This document shows, one piece after another, positions 25,676 to 34,624 of a stretch of 64,000 bases of DNA. Position 1 is the stretch's first letter. Every line of letters begins with the position of its first letter. The position numbers were made by a program, and so were the translations under genes. Source of the stretch: Bacteroidales bacterium (GTDB taxonomy: Bacteria; Bacteroidota; Bacteroidia; Bacteroidales; UBA932); NCBI GenBank assembly GCA_021371955.1, contig JAJFVD010000010.1, positions 1-64,000 of the forward strand. Reading direction: 5' to 3'. Under the pieces are notes generated by a model. The model did not search any database, was not told the origin of the DNA, and worked only from the letters and a program-made list of their open reading frames with translations.

Positions 25676-27034
25676 TTATTTTTTGTTTGACATTATTTCA
25701 GCTACTGCAAGTGCATTCTCTGTATCACCAAATCGGATGTATTTTCTAAATGTTTTCATGTCTTTGTGGCCTGAAATTCTCATAATACGTTCGGATTCTA
25801 CCTTATAGTGAAAATACAAATTAGTAATTGCTGACCGTCTACATGTGTGGCTTGCAATCAACTTCCATTTAGGAACTGTAATTTCTTTTAGTTCTCCTCC
25901 TTTATGAGTAATGTATGTAATTTCTTGAGTAATACCAGCTTCTTTAGCAATCGTCTTTATCGTTTTATTAAGCTTATTTGATGATACAGAAGGTAGATTA
26001 TAATTATATCTGATTACTAATTCTAAAAAACTTGTTACGACAGGAATTTTTACAGAAGTTGCCGTTTTTTTCGTTGTAATCGAGAGAACCGTTACATTTT
26101 CCCCTTTACTATTTTTTTCTACTGAGAAGTCTTGAGGTTTAATCCGGTTAAAATCTGATTGTCTAAGTCCGCTGTAACAACCAACTAAAAAAATGTCTCT
26201 ACATTCCAATTCTTCACCTTCAATCTCAAGTTTAGCTAATTGGGCTATCTCATCTAAATTCAACACAACAGCAAAACTATCCATGTCAGGAGCAGCAAAA
26301 TAGTCCTTTTGAAATTCGGTGTTTCTGCTGACTCCCTTGTTATATGCTATTTTTAGTATGTGTTTTAAACATTTTATATATTTGCCTACCGACTTTGGAG
26401 TGTATTCCTCTTTTTCCAAATCTAATTCAATCCATTCGGCTTCATTGTATAAGAAATTTATAAACAGATCATACCAATCTTGATTTATATCATCGAAATT
26501 TGTTTTCAACCCATTTATACAATCGAACATTATTAGATTGTTTTTGAGAGTACGATATGGCTTTATAGATCCTTCTGCATACTTTGTTTTCTTTTCTGTG
26601 AGGATGATACCTTTTGTTATGTCATTGATAAATGATGTTAAAAAGTCAGATACAAGTAACTTCGTGTTCTTGGCAAAACCAAATATCTCATCGTATGATT
26701 TTCTCAAGTACGCTTTATTAATCTGAATCCCATTAATGCGAGCCTTTGAGAGAATGTCGGGATGCTCAGACTTTATTCTGTTTATTATAGAAGCTAATTC
26801 ATCGACTGTAGCTTTGTACTGAATGTATTTTGGAGGGATTTTTGAAATTGGGACAGGGCATTGCTTTTTTGCATCCCACAGGCAAGGAGGAATTCTAAGG
26901 ACTTTGTCTAGTACCTTACTTTTTAACGGATAGTTAAATGTTTCGCTTTTGCCGCAATTTACACGAAATAAAACCTCGCTATCTTTATTTGTAGTCGTCC
27001 TTTTCAGATTGAACTTTACATCTAACTTTGACAT
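25676..27034 (-). CDS. int: tyrosine recombinase / integrase of the element
   Basis: 452 residues. N-terminal arm-binding and SAM-like core domain (about 1-230: RTTTNKDSEVLFRVNCGKS is the arm-type entry used by Bacteroidota integrases), then a catalytic domain with Arg in GCYSGLRQSDF, the second pair in SHTCRRSAI, His in ISGHKDMKTF and the nucleophile Tyr in FRKYIRF. All five active-site residues are present. It points away from the tRNA-like junction at 27205-27223, 170 bp upstream of its start, the usual arrangement for an island integrase next to its attachment site. Confidence 0.92.
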   Translation of the reverse strand: MSKLDVKFNLKRTTTNKDSEVLFRVNCGKSETFNYPLKSKVLDKVLRIPPCLWDAKKQCPVPISKIPPKYIQYKATVDELASIINRIKSEHPDILSKARINGIQINKAYLRKSYDEIFGFAKNTKLLVSDFLTSFINDITKGIILTEKKTKYAEGSIKPYRTLKNNLIMFDCINGLKTNFDDINQDWYDLFINFLYNEAEWIELDLEKEEYTPKSVGKYIKCLKHILKIAYNKGVSRNTEFQKDYFAAPDMDSFAVVLNLDEIAQLAKLEIEGEELECRDIFLVGCYSGLRQSDFNRIKPQDFSVEKNSKGENVTVLSITTKKTATSVKIPVVTSFLELVIRYNYNLPSVSSNKLNKTIKTIAKEAGITQEITYITHKGGELKEITVPKWKLIASHTCRRSAITNLYFHYKVESERIMRISGHKDMKTFRKYIRFGDTENALAVAEIMSNKK

Positions 27035-27204
27035 GATACAAATATATTAAAAGAATGGATATGGTACTATAAATGGTACTATATTTAGAATACAATTTAT
27101 ATAAATTAGCAAAAATGACTTGTTGCACTTTGTATCATTACGCCTATAAATGACTGTAAAACAGATACTATATTCACAAAATTGTATTTTATTGTATTAA
27201 TTGT

Positions 27205-27225
27205 GCGATTCCTGGTGGCACCACC
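27205..27225 (+). repeat. attachment site: tRNA 3'-end fragment
   Basis: GCGATTCCTGGTGGCACCA reads as the end of a tRNA: T-loop remainder CGATT, T-stem strand CCTGG, acceptor strand TGGCACC, discriminator A, then CC. No cloverleaf 5' half precedes it, so only the 3' end is here, as expected at the far end of an element inserted in a tRNA gene. The amino acid cannot be named. The matching intact tRNA should be at the other element end, outside this window. Confidence 0.65.
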
Positions 27226-27348
27226 TTCAAAGGTTTAAATTCCGCAGTTGCTTCGTTGCACTGCGGATTTTTTATTGCTCACGTACCAAATGTACGCTGC
27301 GCATAAAAAACCTTGTGCGCCTTGCACCTGCGGCTTTAAACCTTTGAA
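27226..27348. repeat. 123-bp imperfect palindrome after the tRNA fragment
   Basis: The outer arms are TTCAAAGGTTTAAATTCCGCAG (22 bases, 27226-27247) and its near-perfect complement at 27328-27348. The symmetry continues inwards to GTAC-CAAAT-GTAC at 27283-27295. Within the left arm CCGCAGT...ACTGCGG followed by a T-run (27242-27272) can form a separate terminator. It probably terminated the interrupted tRNA transcript. Confidence 0.75.
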
Positions 27349-27520
27349 TAATCCTGCACGGCTTCGCGATGCCTATAGAGAATCAATCTTAAATCTTAAC
27401 GACCAAAATTAGGGTGTTCCATCCATGTAAATCTAAAATACAAATATGGATTTGCATGGAAGAAATAGGATGTTGTATTTTTTAAAATAAATTTTCTGAC
27501 CTCAAATTTCGATAAGCATT

Positions 27521-27551
27521 TTTGTTTTATTTCCAAAATGCACTATATTTG
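27521..27551 (+). promoter_or_regulatory. promoter of the AbiE operon
   Basis: TTTG at 27521-27524, 19 bases, then TATATTTG at 27544-27551: a full match to the Bacteroidota -33/-7 consensus. The start codon at 27577 is 25 nt after it, so the leader is very short. Confidence 0.75.
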
Positions 27552-27576
27552 CTGCGTAATAGAAACAAAATAAGAG

Positions 27577-28194
27577 ATGAGTTTTCTGGAGTTTAAGGAT
27601 AAGATGTTCGATTTGGCGTGCTTCAATATCTATCAGATATACGCATGGCAACCAGGCTTTGACCGCAATAACCTAACCCGGTGGACGAAGAAAGGGTATC
27701 TCATCCGGTTAAGGCAGGGCTATTTCGCTTTTTCCGAATATAAGCATAAGCCGGATTACGCTCTTTATTTTGCCAACAGGATTTATCGCCCTTCTTATAT
27801 CAGCCTTCATACTGCATTGGCTTTTTATGGGATGATACCGGAGGCGGTGGTGCAAATCACTAGTATAACGTCACTCAAAACCGCCTCTTTTACCAATTAT
27901 TTTGGAGAATACTCCTATAATAATATAAAGGAGAACCTTATGTTTGGGTATGATTTAAAGCCAATTGCAGACAATCGTACAATTCAGTTTGCAGCACCAG
28001 AAAAGGCATTACTTGATTTGCTTTATCTATATCCGTTTTATGATAGCAAACAGGAACTGGAAGAGTTACGTTTGGATGAAGATTACCTGCAGGAAGATCT
28101 GAATAAAGAATTGCTAATGGATTCTTGTGACAAGTTCCAAAGCAAAGCACTCGACAATAGGGTCAAATTGCTTTTTAAGACCTATAATTTATGA
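27577..28194 (+). CDS. abiEi: AbiEi-like antitoxin
   Basis: 205 residues. The N-terminal winged HTH region (FDRNNLTRWTKKGYLIRLRQGYFAFSE) matches the AbiEi N-terminal domain, and the central part (RPSYISLHTALAFYGMIPEAVVQITSITS ... PEKALLDLLYLYPF) is the AbiEi_1/AbiEi_4 antitoxin core. It represses its own operon and neutralises the toxin in the type IV abortive-infection system. Its stop overlaps the toxin ATG (ATGA at 28191-28194), which couples translation. Confidence 0.85.
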   Translation: MSFLEFKDKMFDLACFNIYQIYAWQPGFDRNNLTRWTKKGYLIRLRQGYFAFSEYKHKPDYALYFANRIYRPSYISLHTALAFYGMIPEAVVQITSITSLKTASFTNYFGEYSYNNIKENLMFGYDLKPIADNRTIQFAAPEKALLDLLYLYPFYDSKQELEELRLDEDYLQEDLNKELLMDSCDKFQSKALDNRVKLLFKTYNL

Positions 28195-28979
28195 TACAGA
28201 TTGAACAAATAAAGAATTATTTTCCGGCTCAAATCCGGGAGAATTCCATTTTTGATAAGCACATACTTAAAGAGTATTTGCAGTTGATGATTTTGGACTA
28301 TCTTTCTTCCACCCCATATATCCGAAAGATGACTTTTATCGGTGGCACGAATCTGCGTTTGGTAAAAGGAATAGATCGATTTTCCGAAGATTTGGATTTT
28401 GACTGCAAAGACCTATCAAAAGATGAATTCCTTGAAATGACAAACGGGGTCATTCTGTTCCTGGAGCGTTCGGGATTAAGGGTAGAAGCAAGGGACAAAG
28501 ACAATCCAAAATTGATGGCTTTCAGGCGTAATATTCATTTCCCTGAACTTTTGTTTGATTTAGGATTGAGCGGACACAAGGAAGAACGTTTTTTAATAAA
28601 AATTGAAAGTCAGGACCAGAGAGTAATCTACGAACCGGTAATAACGAATATTAAGGGTTGTGGATTCTTTTTCCCGTTTCCTGTTCCTTCGGATGGCGTA
28701 TTGTGCAGCATGAAAATCGCGGCCATGTTGGCCCGTTCAAAAGGACGTGATTTTTACGACCTGATGTTTTTACTTGCACAAGCCAGTCCGGATTATGATT
28801 TTTTGTCAAAACGTTGTGGAGTAAATAATTTGCAAGAATTCAAGGAAGTAACTTATGAACTGATAAAAACTGTTGATCTAAAGAAGAAACAAAAAGATTT
28901 TGAGCATCTTCTTTTTAACAAGGTAAATAGCGAAAAGATTTTGCAGTTTGAGGATTTCATCAACTCGTTAACAGAATGA
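28191..28979 (+). CDS. abiEii: AbiEii-type nucleotidyltransferase toxin
   Basis: 262 residues, AbiEii/AbiGii nucleotidyltransferase family. MTFIGGTNLRLVKGIDRFSEDLDFDCK holds the GG(T/S)xLR...RxSxDxD motif with the catalytic Asp pair. A second conserved segment, VPSDGVLCSMKIAAMLARSKGRDFYDLMFLL, corresponds to the Lys/RDxYD(I/L) motif of the family. These toxins add nucleotides to tRNA or other substrates and cause growth arrest on phage infection. The operon ends in a strong terminator at 29000-29047. Confidence 0.88.
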   Translation: MIQIEQIKNYFPAQIRENSIFDKHILKEYLQLMILDYLSSTPYIRKMTFIGGTNLRLVKGIDRFSEDLDFDCKDLSKDEFLEMTNGVILFLERSGLRVEARDKDNPKLMAFRRNIHFPELLFDLGLSGHKEERFLIKIESQDQRVIYEPVITNIKGCGFFFPFPVPSDGVLCSMKIAAMLARSKGRDFYDLMFLLAQASPDYDFLSKRCGVNNLQEFKEVTYELIKTVDLKKKQKDFEHLLFNKVNSEKILQFEDFINSLTE

Positions 28980-28999
28980 TAAAAGGATAATTTTGATTA

Positions 29000-29047
29000 A
29001 AGTGTGCGGAAAAATCAGAAAATTTTGACTTTTCCGCACACTTTTGT
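29000..29047 (+). terminator. rho-independent terminator of the AbiE operon
   Basis: A perfect 14-bp stem AAGTGTGCGGAAAA / TTTTCCGCACACTT with a 16-base loop, then a TTTTG tail. It lies 20 nt after the toxin stop and also separates the operon from the convergent TcmP gene. Confidence 0.9.
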
Positions 29048-29067
29048 ATTTGATAACAGAAACAAAA

Positions 29068-29955
29068 TTAAGCACTCCTGATAATTTCCTTTGCGATTTT
29101 AAGTGTGTTTGTGTTGTTGGAGGCGTAAATGAAATGCAGGACGTTGGTTCCATCGGGGTTTTTGAGGCAGATGGGCTCTTCGATTACATTGGCCCAGATA
29201 GTTTTGAGCTGGTTGACATATAGCCCCGCAATTTTCTCAATTTGTCTGTTGATTTTTTTGACGGTGTCCTTTTCGTCAAGCTGTATTGCATCTTCTTCTT
29301 CGGCAGAAAAGTATGACTTTATCTCTTTTTCGGTAATCCCAAAAAATGGTTGCAGCTTATGAAAATTCCGGAGTTCTCCGTTTTTGTCGAGCAGTATGTT
29401 TACAATTACAACTGTTGGTACGAGTATCCAGATATCGGTGCGGGTATTCTTCAATGCTGATATTGACTCCCATTTTATCTGCATGTCAAATGGGTCGAGT
29501 ATGAGAAGGGCAAAATAACGGCTCTCTTTCTTTAACGTTCTGGACAGTTCCAGAACGTGCTCATTACAGTTGCCTTCGCAAAACTGAAGCTCATTTTCAA
29601 GTTTTTCCTGATATGCAGCCAGCCTCTCCTCAAGTTTTGAGAGCGATTCGGAGTCTTTGTCGGCGAAATAGTAAAAGTCAAAAAAAGCGTTTTTTGGCAG
29701 ATTCAGTACCCTTTCCGCAGTCCCTTTGTAAACTTTTTCCTCGGCTTCCGTTATCATCAGCTGCTCGTACAACTCCGACTGTATATTCGATTTTCGTTCT
29801 CCGCTTCCGGCAAAACCATCAAAATAGATTGTCTTCAATGTGGGATTCCTGCGAATTATGGACAGATAATCCGAGACATATCTGGCGAATGAATCAATTT
29901 TCTTCTCAGCCCAGTCTCCTCCCCATCTGTTTTTTGTCTCTTTGTGTTTTTTCAT
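29068..29955 (-). CDS. tcmP: three-Cys-motif partner protein TcmP
   Basis: 295 residues from the ATG at 29955; an upstream TTG at 29982 lies inside the promoter element CAAATTTA (29980-29987). RWGGDWAEKKIDSFARYVSDYLSII, YFDGFAGSGERKS and LLILDPFDMQIKWES identify the TcmP family (Rossmann/methyltransferase-like fold: DGFAGSG as cofactor-like loop, DPF as catalytic-like DPP/F). The family is normally encoded beside a three-Cys-motif (Gp37/Gp68-like) protein; none is present. The link to phage defence or a stress response is suggested by its place next to AbiE. Confidence 0.8.
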   Translation of the reverse strand: MKKHKETKNRWGGDWAEKKIDSFARYVSDYLSIIRRNPTLKTIYFDGFAGSGERKSNIQSELYEQLMITEAEEKVYKGTAERVLNLPKNAFFDFYYFADKDSESLSKLEERLAAYQEKLENELQFCEGNCNEHVLELSRTLKKESRYFALLILDPFDMQIKWESISALKNTRTDIWILVPTVVIVNILLDKNGELRNFHKLQPFFGITEKEIKSYFSAEEEDAIQLDEKDTVKKINRQIEKIAGLYVNQLKTIWANVIEEPICLKNPDGTNVLHFIYASNNTNTLKIAKEIIRSA

Positions 29956-30008
29956 TGCAGGAGTAAAAATGAATAAATTCAAATTTACACTAAACCTTTA
30001 AAAATAAA

Positions 30009-30046
30009 GCACAAAGTTCATGTTTTATAAACTTTGTGCCTTATTT
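30009..30046 (-). terminator. bidirectional hairpin between TcmP and the outer-membrane receptor gene
   Basis: GCACAAAGTT (30009-30018) and AACTTTGTGC (30030-30039), 10-bp perfect stem, flanked by T-rich sequence on both strands. It terminates the receptor gene, whose stop is at 30090. Confidence 0.7.
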
Positions 30047-30089
30047 TAATATTATGTTGTCAATTTAATGACATGAACTGAACCGCAAA

Positions 30090-32543
30090 TTATGGAGTTG
30101 TAGTCCCTCCGGTAGTTGCACCTCCGGTCATTTTGTCGTCTGTAGCGGATTTACGGGCCTTCTTAACGTTTACATTGAATTTGCCAAAACGCCAGAAGAG
30201 GCTAAAGTTGGCAGATCTTTGAATCATAGTGCTTTCACCGTGCATCTTATATGTATTGTCGCTCGAGTCGTATGAATAGGTTTTAGCTTTTGAGAAAGGT
30301 TCCCGTACATATGCCGAGAAAGTGAGTTTGTCTTTAAAGAACCTCTGGCTTATGCCAATGGATGTTGTATAGTTGACAGGATACCTGGACTGAAGTGATA
30401 TGTTGCCGCCGTATACAAACCCATTGATATTAACAGTTGCTTTTTTCCATAAACCGATAGATCCGCCGAATCCTCCCTGATAGCTGAAACCACTGTTTTC
30501 AAGATTCATTGCAGCAGATGAGATTGTCGTGTATGCTACGGATCCGTTAATATACACATTGAGTTTTTCGCCGGCACGATATGAATAGTTTACATTCAGT
30601 CTCAAATTGCTGTTTTTCCCAATGTTTTCATAAGTGGAAATTCTTACTCCCGCCGCATCTACTCTCATGATGTTCTCAATATTGTTTTTTGTGAAATCCC
30701 CGCTAAGGTTCAATCCAAGGTTCCATTTCTGTGATGACTTTCTGTAGCCTAAGCTTATTGAATTGCGTCTCACTGTCTGAAGATCCGGATTTCCATAGGA
30801 TATATTCATAGGGTCGGAATCGTTCACGTACGGATTCAGGTACCATATTCCCGGCCGGTTTAACCTTTGTGTAAATGAAAGGGAAAGCACGTTTGCCTTT
30901 TTTAACATGTAGGTGAAATTAATATAAGGAACTACATCAAACTGTTTGTTTGTAAATGGAATATCTCCTTCTGCACTTTTTGACAAGCCGTCGTTAATTG
31001 TGTACTCCATTCTAAACCCTGCTTTTGCAGTAAAAGATTTCTTTTTATAGAGATATCCGCCGTACATGCTGATAATATGCTGGTCGTAGTCCAGGTCATT
31101 CACTTTGGACAAATCCTCAATCCAGGTACCGGTTGCTTCGTCATACCGGGTAACATTGGTCTCCGATGTATTCTGGCGTAGAATGTATTTTACGCCTGTT
31201 TCTATAAAGTGCTTCTTTGATAAAGGGTCGTAATAGTCTATCTGAGCTGTATGTTCAGTTCCCATAGCGTCATTAACAGAGTGCTGATAATATGCAATAT
31301 AATTTAATTCGGGATCAATGGTGTTTGTTATATCGGTACTCATGGGGCTCATATCAAGACTATAAGCGATAGTCAGGTTCTGATCCGGCTTCTTAAATGT
31401 ACGCTGATAGGAGAGACTTCCGGAACCGGAACCATATCCATAGGTTGACTCGGATGTATTTGTATACTTTCGGCTGAGAACATGATTGGCATTATATGTC
31501 TCATTACGTGTGAGGCTTGTGCTCTTGGAGTCTCCAAGATATCCCCAACCCGATAGCGTAAGCAAATTTAATGAGTCTAATTCGTAACTGGCTTCAATTC
31601 CAACATTGGTAAAAATATTGTCGGAATCAAATCCTCCCTGAGATTTTGAATAGCGATAATCGGTACTAAGGTAATTCTCGGATTCGGAGAGTGATGTGCT
31701 TTTGCGTGACACACTTTTGCCTGTATAGACATTTGTGCTCAGAGCAAATTTGCCAACCTGTGCAGAGATGTATCCTCCGCCGTTGAATCCGCCCAAAGTA
31801 GTTGCTCCGCCGTTTAAACTTCCATTATATCCCTCTGTGGTTTTCTTGTTTGTAATTATGTTGATTATACCACCAACACCTTCGGCATCATATTTTGCGG
31901 GAGGGTTGGTTATTACCTCTATAGATTTTATTGAACTTGCAGGCATTGCTTTAATGGCATCCTTGAAGTTTTTAACCAGCATTCCGGACGACTTGCCATT
32001 TACAAGCACTTTAAAGTTTGTTTCACCGTTAAGACGGACCACATCTTCACCATCCACACTCAACATGGGAACTTTGCGAAGAATATCCACAATGGCACTT
32101 GATGCCGTTTGAGGGTCGGATTCCAGGTTATAGGTCAGTTTGTCAGGCTCGTTTTTAATTAGAGGTTTAATACCCACAACTGTCACCTCTTTAATTTGCA
32201 TACCCTCCAGTAATGAAATTTTCCCTACCTCTACCTTCTTTTTGATATTATCAAGAATGATTTCGCTCTTTGAATTTGTATAACCTATCATCGAAGCTGA
32301 CAAAATGTATTTTCCGCTCTTTGGCGCTTCTATGATAAACTTTCCGTCAGCCCCACCGGCAACGGCTTTAAGTAGTTTTAAAGAATCTGTAAAAAGTGCC
32401 ACGGTAGGGTACTCGATACTTCCTCCCGATATTGAATCGACAACCATTCCTGTAATCGTAATCTTTGGATTATCAGCTTTTTGAGCAATGAGATTTGCTG
32501 CGAAAAGAATAAACAGGCATGTTAGAAAAAATAATTTCTTCAT
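30090..32543 (-). CDS. outer-membrane beta-barrel receptor, TonB-dependent-like
   Basis: 817 residues from the ATG at 32543, where a typical signal peptide begins (KKLFFLTCLFILFAANLIA); the open frame extends 32 codons further upstream without an ATG-like context. Residues about 25-110 form a carboxypeptidase-regulatory-like beta sandwich (KITITGMVVDSISGGSIEYPTVALF). A plug-like part (VDILRKVPMLSVDGEDVVRLNGE, GVGGIINIITNKKT) and a C-terminal barrel of the outer-membrane beta-barrel family (OMP_b-brl_3) follow. The end (WRFGKFNVNVKKARKSA) is a little extended. Such proteins import or bind unknown ligands. Last gene of the Rrf2 cluster. Confidence 0.8.
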   Translation of the reverse strand: MKKLFFLTCLFILFAANLIAQKADNPKITITGMVVDSISGGSIEYPTVALFTDSLKLLKAVAGGADGKFIIEAPKSGKYILSASMIGYTNSKSEIILDNIKKKVEVGKISLLEGMQIKEVTVVGIKPLIKNEPDKLTYNLESDPQTASSAIVDILRKVPMLSVDGEDVVRLNGETNFKVLVNGKSSGMLVKNFKDAIKAMPASSIKSIEVITNPPAKYDAEGVGGIINIITNKKTTEGYNGSLNGGATTLGGFNGGGYISAQVGKFALSTNVYTGKSVSRKSTSLSESENYLSTDYRYSKSQGGFDSDNIFTNVGIEASYELDSLNLLTLSGWGYLGDSKSTSLTRNETYNANHVLSRKYTNTSESTYGYGSGSGSLSYQRTFKKPDQNLTIAYSLDMSPMSTDITNTIDPELNYIAYYQHSVNDAMGTEHTAQIDYYDPLSKKHFIETGVKYILRQNTSETNVTRYDEATGTWIEDLSKVNDLDYDQHIISMYGGYLYKKKSFTAKAGFRMEYTINDGLSKSAEGDIPFTNKQFDVVPYINFTYMLKKANVLSLSFTQRLNRPGIWYLNPYVNDSDPMNISYGNPDLQTVRRNSISLGYRKSSQKWNLGLNLSGDFTKNNIENIMRVDAAGVRISTYENIGKNSNLRLNVNYSYRAGEKLNVYINGSVAYTTISSAAMNLENSGFSYQGGFGGSIGLWKKATVNINGFVYGGNISLQSRYPVNYTTSIGISQRFFKDKLTFSAYVREPFSKAKTYSYDSSDNTYKMHGESTMIQRSANFSLFWRFGKFNVNVKKARKSATDDKMTGGATTGGTTTP

Positions 32544-32678
32544 TTTTAACCTTTTAATTTTTTTTAAATAATGCTGGTTGTGTAGGTAGGTGAGAGCCAG
32601 TGCTTCCAGGGTTTTATATTGGATTAAAATGCCCCGCAATTTCCGTGCCCTTTTTTTTATTTAAAAAACAAAAATGCT

Positions 32679-33278
32679 TTATAATGAAATTCTTGCGACG
32701 ATGTGAAGATTAATTTCTATCCATTCGCTTGTTTTTACCATTCCCATCATCTCTACGGGAGGGATGAGTCCAAAGTCGCGTATACTTATGCGCATTTTTC
32801 CGTCGGCATACTGCATGCCGTTTTCTAATCTGGAGGAGAAGGGAATTTGATATTGTTTTGTTACTCCGGTTATTGTAACGTTTAGAAAGGCTTTCCCGTT
32901 TATAGAGTTTGAGCCTGGAACCGGGGAGATTATCTCCAGATTATTTAACTGAATGTCCAGGACCGGGTATGTTTTCGACTTGATTAACTTTAGAAATCCA
33001 TTTAGTGCTATTCTGTTGTTTGAGGTGAAATTATTTACCTCCAGCGCAAGTCTGTTTTGACATAGACTAATTTTGTTTTGATTTTGCTGATAAGTGAAAC
33101 TGAACGATTTCCCCGGAAATTTATCTCCCGGCAGAACAAGTTTGAATTTAGAAATATTTGTAGATCCAAATATTGTAAGTGAACTGCTGTTGTCCAGTTC
33201 AAGCCGGGCTTGCGTTTGAGCGCCTGAAATCGTAAAAACGGATAAAACAAAAAATATAACAGCAAAGAGTCTCTTCAT
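32679..33278 (-). CDS. YceI-like periplasmic protein
   Basis: 199 residues with a signal peptide (KRLFAVIFFVLSVFTISGAQ). TIFGSTNISKFKLVLPGD corresponds to the first strands of YceI (xxxxGxSxxxxFxxxxxx), ALNGFLKLIKSKTYPVLDIQL and KAFLNVTITGVTKQYQIPFSS to the later strand and G(V/I)TK motif of the lipocalin-like YceI fold, which binds isoprenoid-like lipids. A divergent member. It starts 30 nt before a terminator (33297-33327) of the upstream porin gene, so it probably has its own promoter. Confidence 0.7.
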   Translation of the reverse strand: MKRLFAVIFFVLSVFTISGAQTQARLELDNSSSLTIFGSTNISKFKLVLPGDKFPGKSFSFTYQQNQNKISLCQNRLALEVNNFTSNNRIALNGFLKLIKSKTYPVLDIQLNNLEIISPVPGSNSINGKAFLNVTITGVTKQYQIPFSSRLENGMQYADGKMRISIRDFGLIPPVEMMGMVKTSEWIEINLHIVARISL

Positions 33279-33296
33279 CTTTTTAATTCTGTAAAA

Positions 33297-33327
33297 AAAC
33301 CGGTAAGAGCGATACTCTTACCGGTTT
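33297..33327 (-). terminator. rho-independent terminator of the porin gene
   Basis: AAACCGGTAAGAG / CTCTTACCGGTTT, a 13-bp perfect stem with a 5-base loop. On the minus strand it is followed by a run of seven T, so it ends transcripts coming from 33347-34606. Confidence 0.92.
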
Positions 33328-33346
33328 GCAATAAATATACCAATAA

Positions 33347-34606
33347 TTAGAATCCAACAACTGCTTCAATAACAAGCCCGTTGAACTTACCGCCATTGCG
33401 AAGATCTGTTGATACAAAACCATTATAGTTCTGGCTCACATACTCTGCTTTTGCCATGATGTTTTTTGTCACGAACCAGCCACCACTCACGGCAACTCTG
33501 TTAATGTTTACATCTGCACCGCCCATTGTGCTTGATACCTTATTATAACGGCCACCAAGCCAGAAGTTGTCCGATTTTCCAAATCTGTAAACCAGGTCGG
33601 TTGCAAACTGGTTTGCAGAGCGCTCAATCTGCTCGCTTTTAGAACGACCTTTCGCGGTTTCAATAGTTGTAAACCACTCAAGACCTCCAACTTTCAGGAA
33701 TACATTACCCATTAAAGCACCAATTTTGTCGGTGAAGCCGGGGTTAAAACGACCGGAAAAAGCAGCTGAAGTTGTAAGGGCATTGTCCATCACCCCAAAG
33801 TAGTGTGAACCAGAACGGTCGCCACCATAAAGAGTATTTGCAATTGAACCGGCAGTGTAGTAACCCGAACCGGTAATGCGGAGACGTACTAATTCGTTTA
33901 GTTGTTTGTCATAACCAATCTTGCCAATGAAAGCAGGATGGCTTTTTCCATCGCTTCCCCCTGCATAAACCACACCTTTGGCAATATCACCTTTGATTTT
34001 ACCATTGGTCATCGCTACAACGGCGAGGAAACCTTTGCTTTGTACGTCAATTTCCGCACCAATTTCTGTTGCAAACTCATCCATGATATAGTTTTCCACG
34101 AATGGGTTGTAAATTGAGTTACCATTGTCCGACCTGCGGAAGTGCGCATCGCCGTAGTTAACTTCCATGTGACCTACTTTAATAGTAGTGTATTCCATTA
34201 CCTTATCAAGAAGAGCGCTCTTCAGGAAAGGGAGTTTGTCAAACTGAATATAGCCGCCTTTAACCCAGGTCTCATTGTGGTGACGTGAAGAAAGGTAAAG
34301 CGTCATGTTTAGTGTTACTCCGTCGGCCAGAAATGCATCAAGATAAAGGTTTGCATTTGCTGTGTTAAAGCCGGAAGTGATAGAAACGAGGCCTGGGGTG
34401 GCCGTAGATGTCGTGCTGTGACTCAGTGTCTGGAAAGACTGAGTAAAGCTTCCTCCGAATTTGAGTTTTAGTTTGTCAAATTTAGCAAGGTTCTCTTTTT
34501 TGGTTTCAAACCCGTTAATTCCCGTCTTGTCATAGGGCCGAACCTGAGAAAATGCCGTACTACTCATAAAGAGTACAGCAAGAAGTGTAATAATTGTTTT
34601 GTTCAT
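33347..34606 (-). CDS. outer-membrane porin-like beta-barrel protein
   Basis: 419 residues with a signal peptide (NKTIITLLAVLFMSSTAFSQ). The rest alternates polar and aromatic residues typical of strands, with a FRRSDNGNSIYNPFVENYIMDEF loop and a final strand ending VIEAVVGF with a terminal Phe, as recognised by the BAM complex. Similar proteins belong to the OprO/P-like porins of Bacteroidota. Substrate unknown. Its position between two YceI genes suggests a common regulon. Confidence 0.75.
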   Translation of the reverse strand: MNKTIITLLAVLFMSSTAFSQVRPYDKTGINGFETKKENLAKFDKLKLKFGGSFTQSFQTLSHSTTSTATPGLVSITSGFNTANANLYLDAFLADGVTLNMTLYLSSRHHNETWVKGGYIQFDKLPFLKSALLDKVMEYTTIKVGHMEVNYGDAHFRRSDNGNSIYNPFVENYIMDEFATEIGAEIDVQSKGFLAVVAMTNGKIKGDIAKGVVYAGGSDGKSHPAFIGKIGYDKQLNELVRLRITGSGYYTAGSIANTLYGGDRSGSHYFGVMDNALTTSAAFSGRFNPGFTDKIGALMGNVFLKVGGLEWFTTIETAKGRSKSEQIERSANQFATDLVYRFGKSDNFWLGGRYNKVSSTMGGADVNINRVAVSGGWFVTKNIMAKAEYVSQNYNGFVSTDLRNGGKFNGLVIEAVVGF

Positions 34607-34624
34607 GTTTGGTTATAATTTTTG

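Noticed and set aside
1..27200. A conjugative element with transfer genes
   Set aside because: No relaxase, coupling protein or secretion genes occur in this part; transfer genes could be outside the window.
27100..27225. A complete tRNA gene at the element end
   Set aside because: The upstream bases do not form D, anticodon or acceptor arms; only the 3' end is present.
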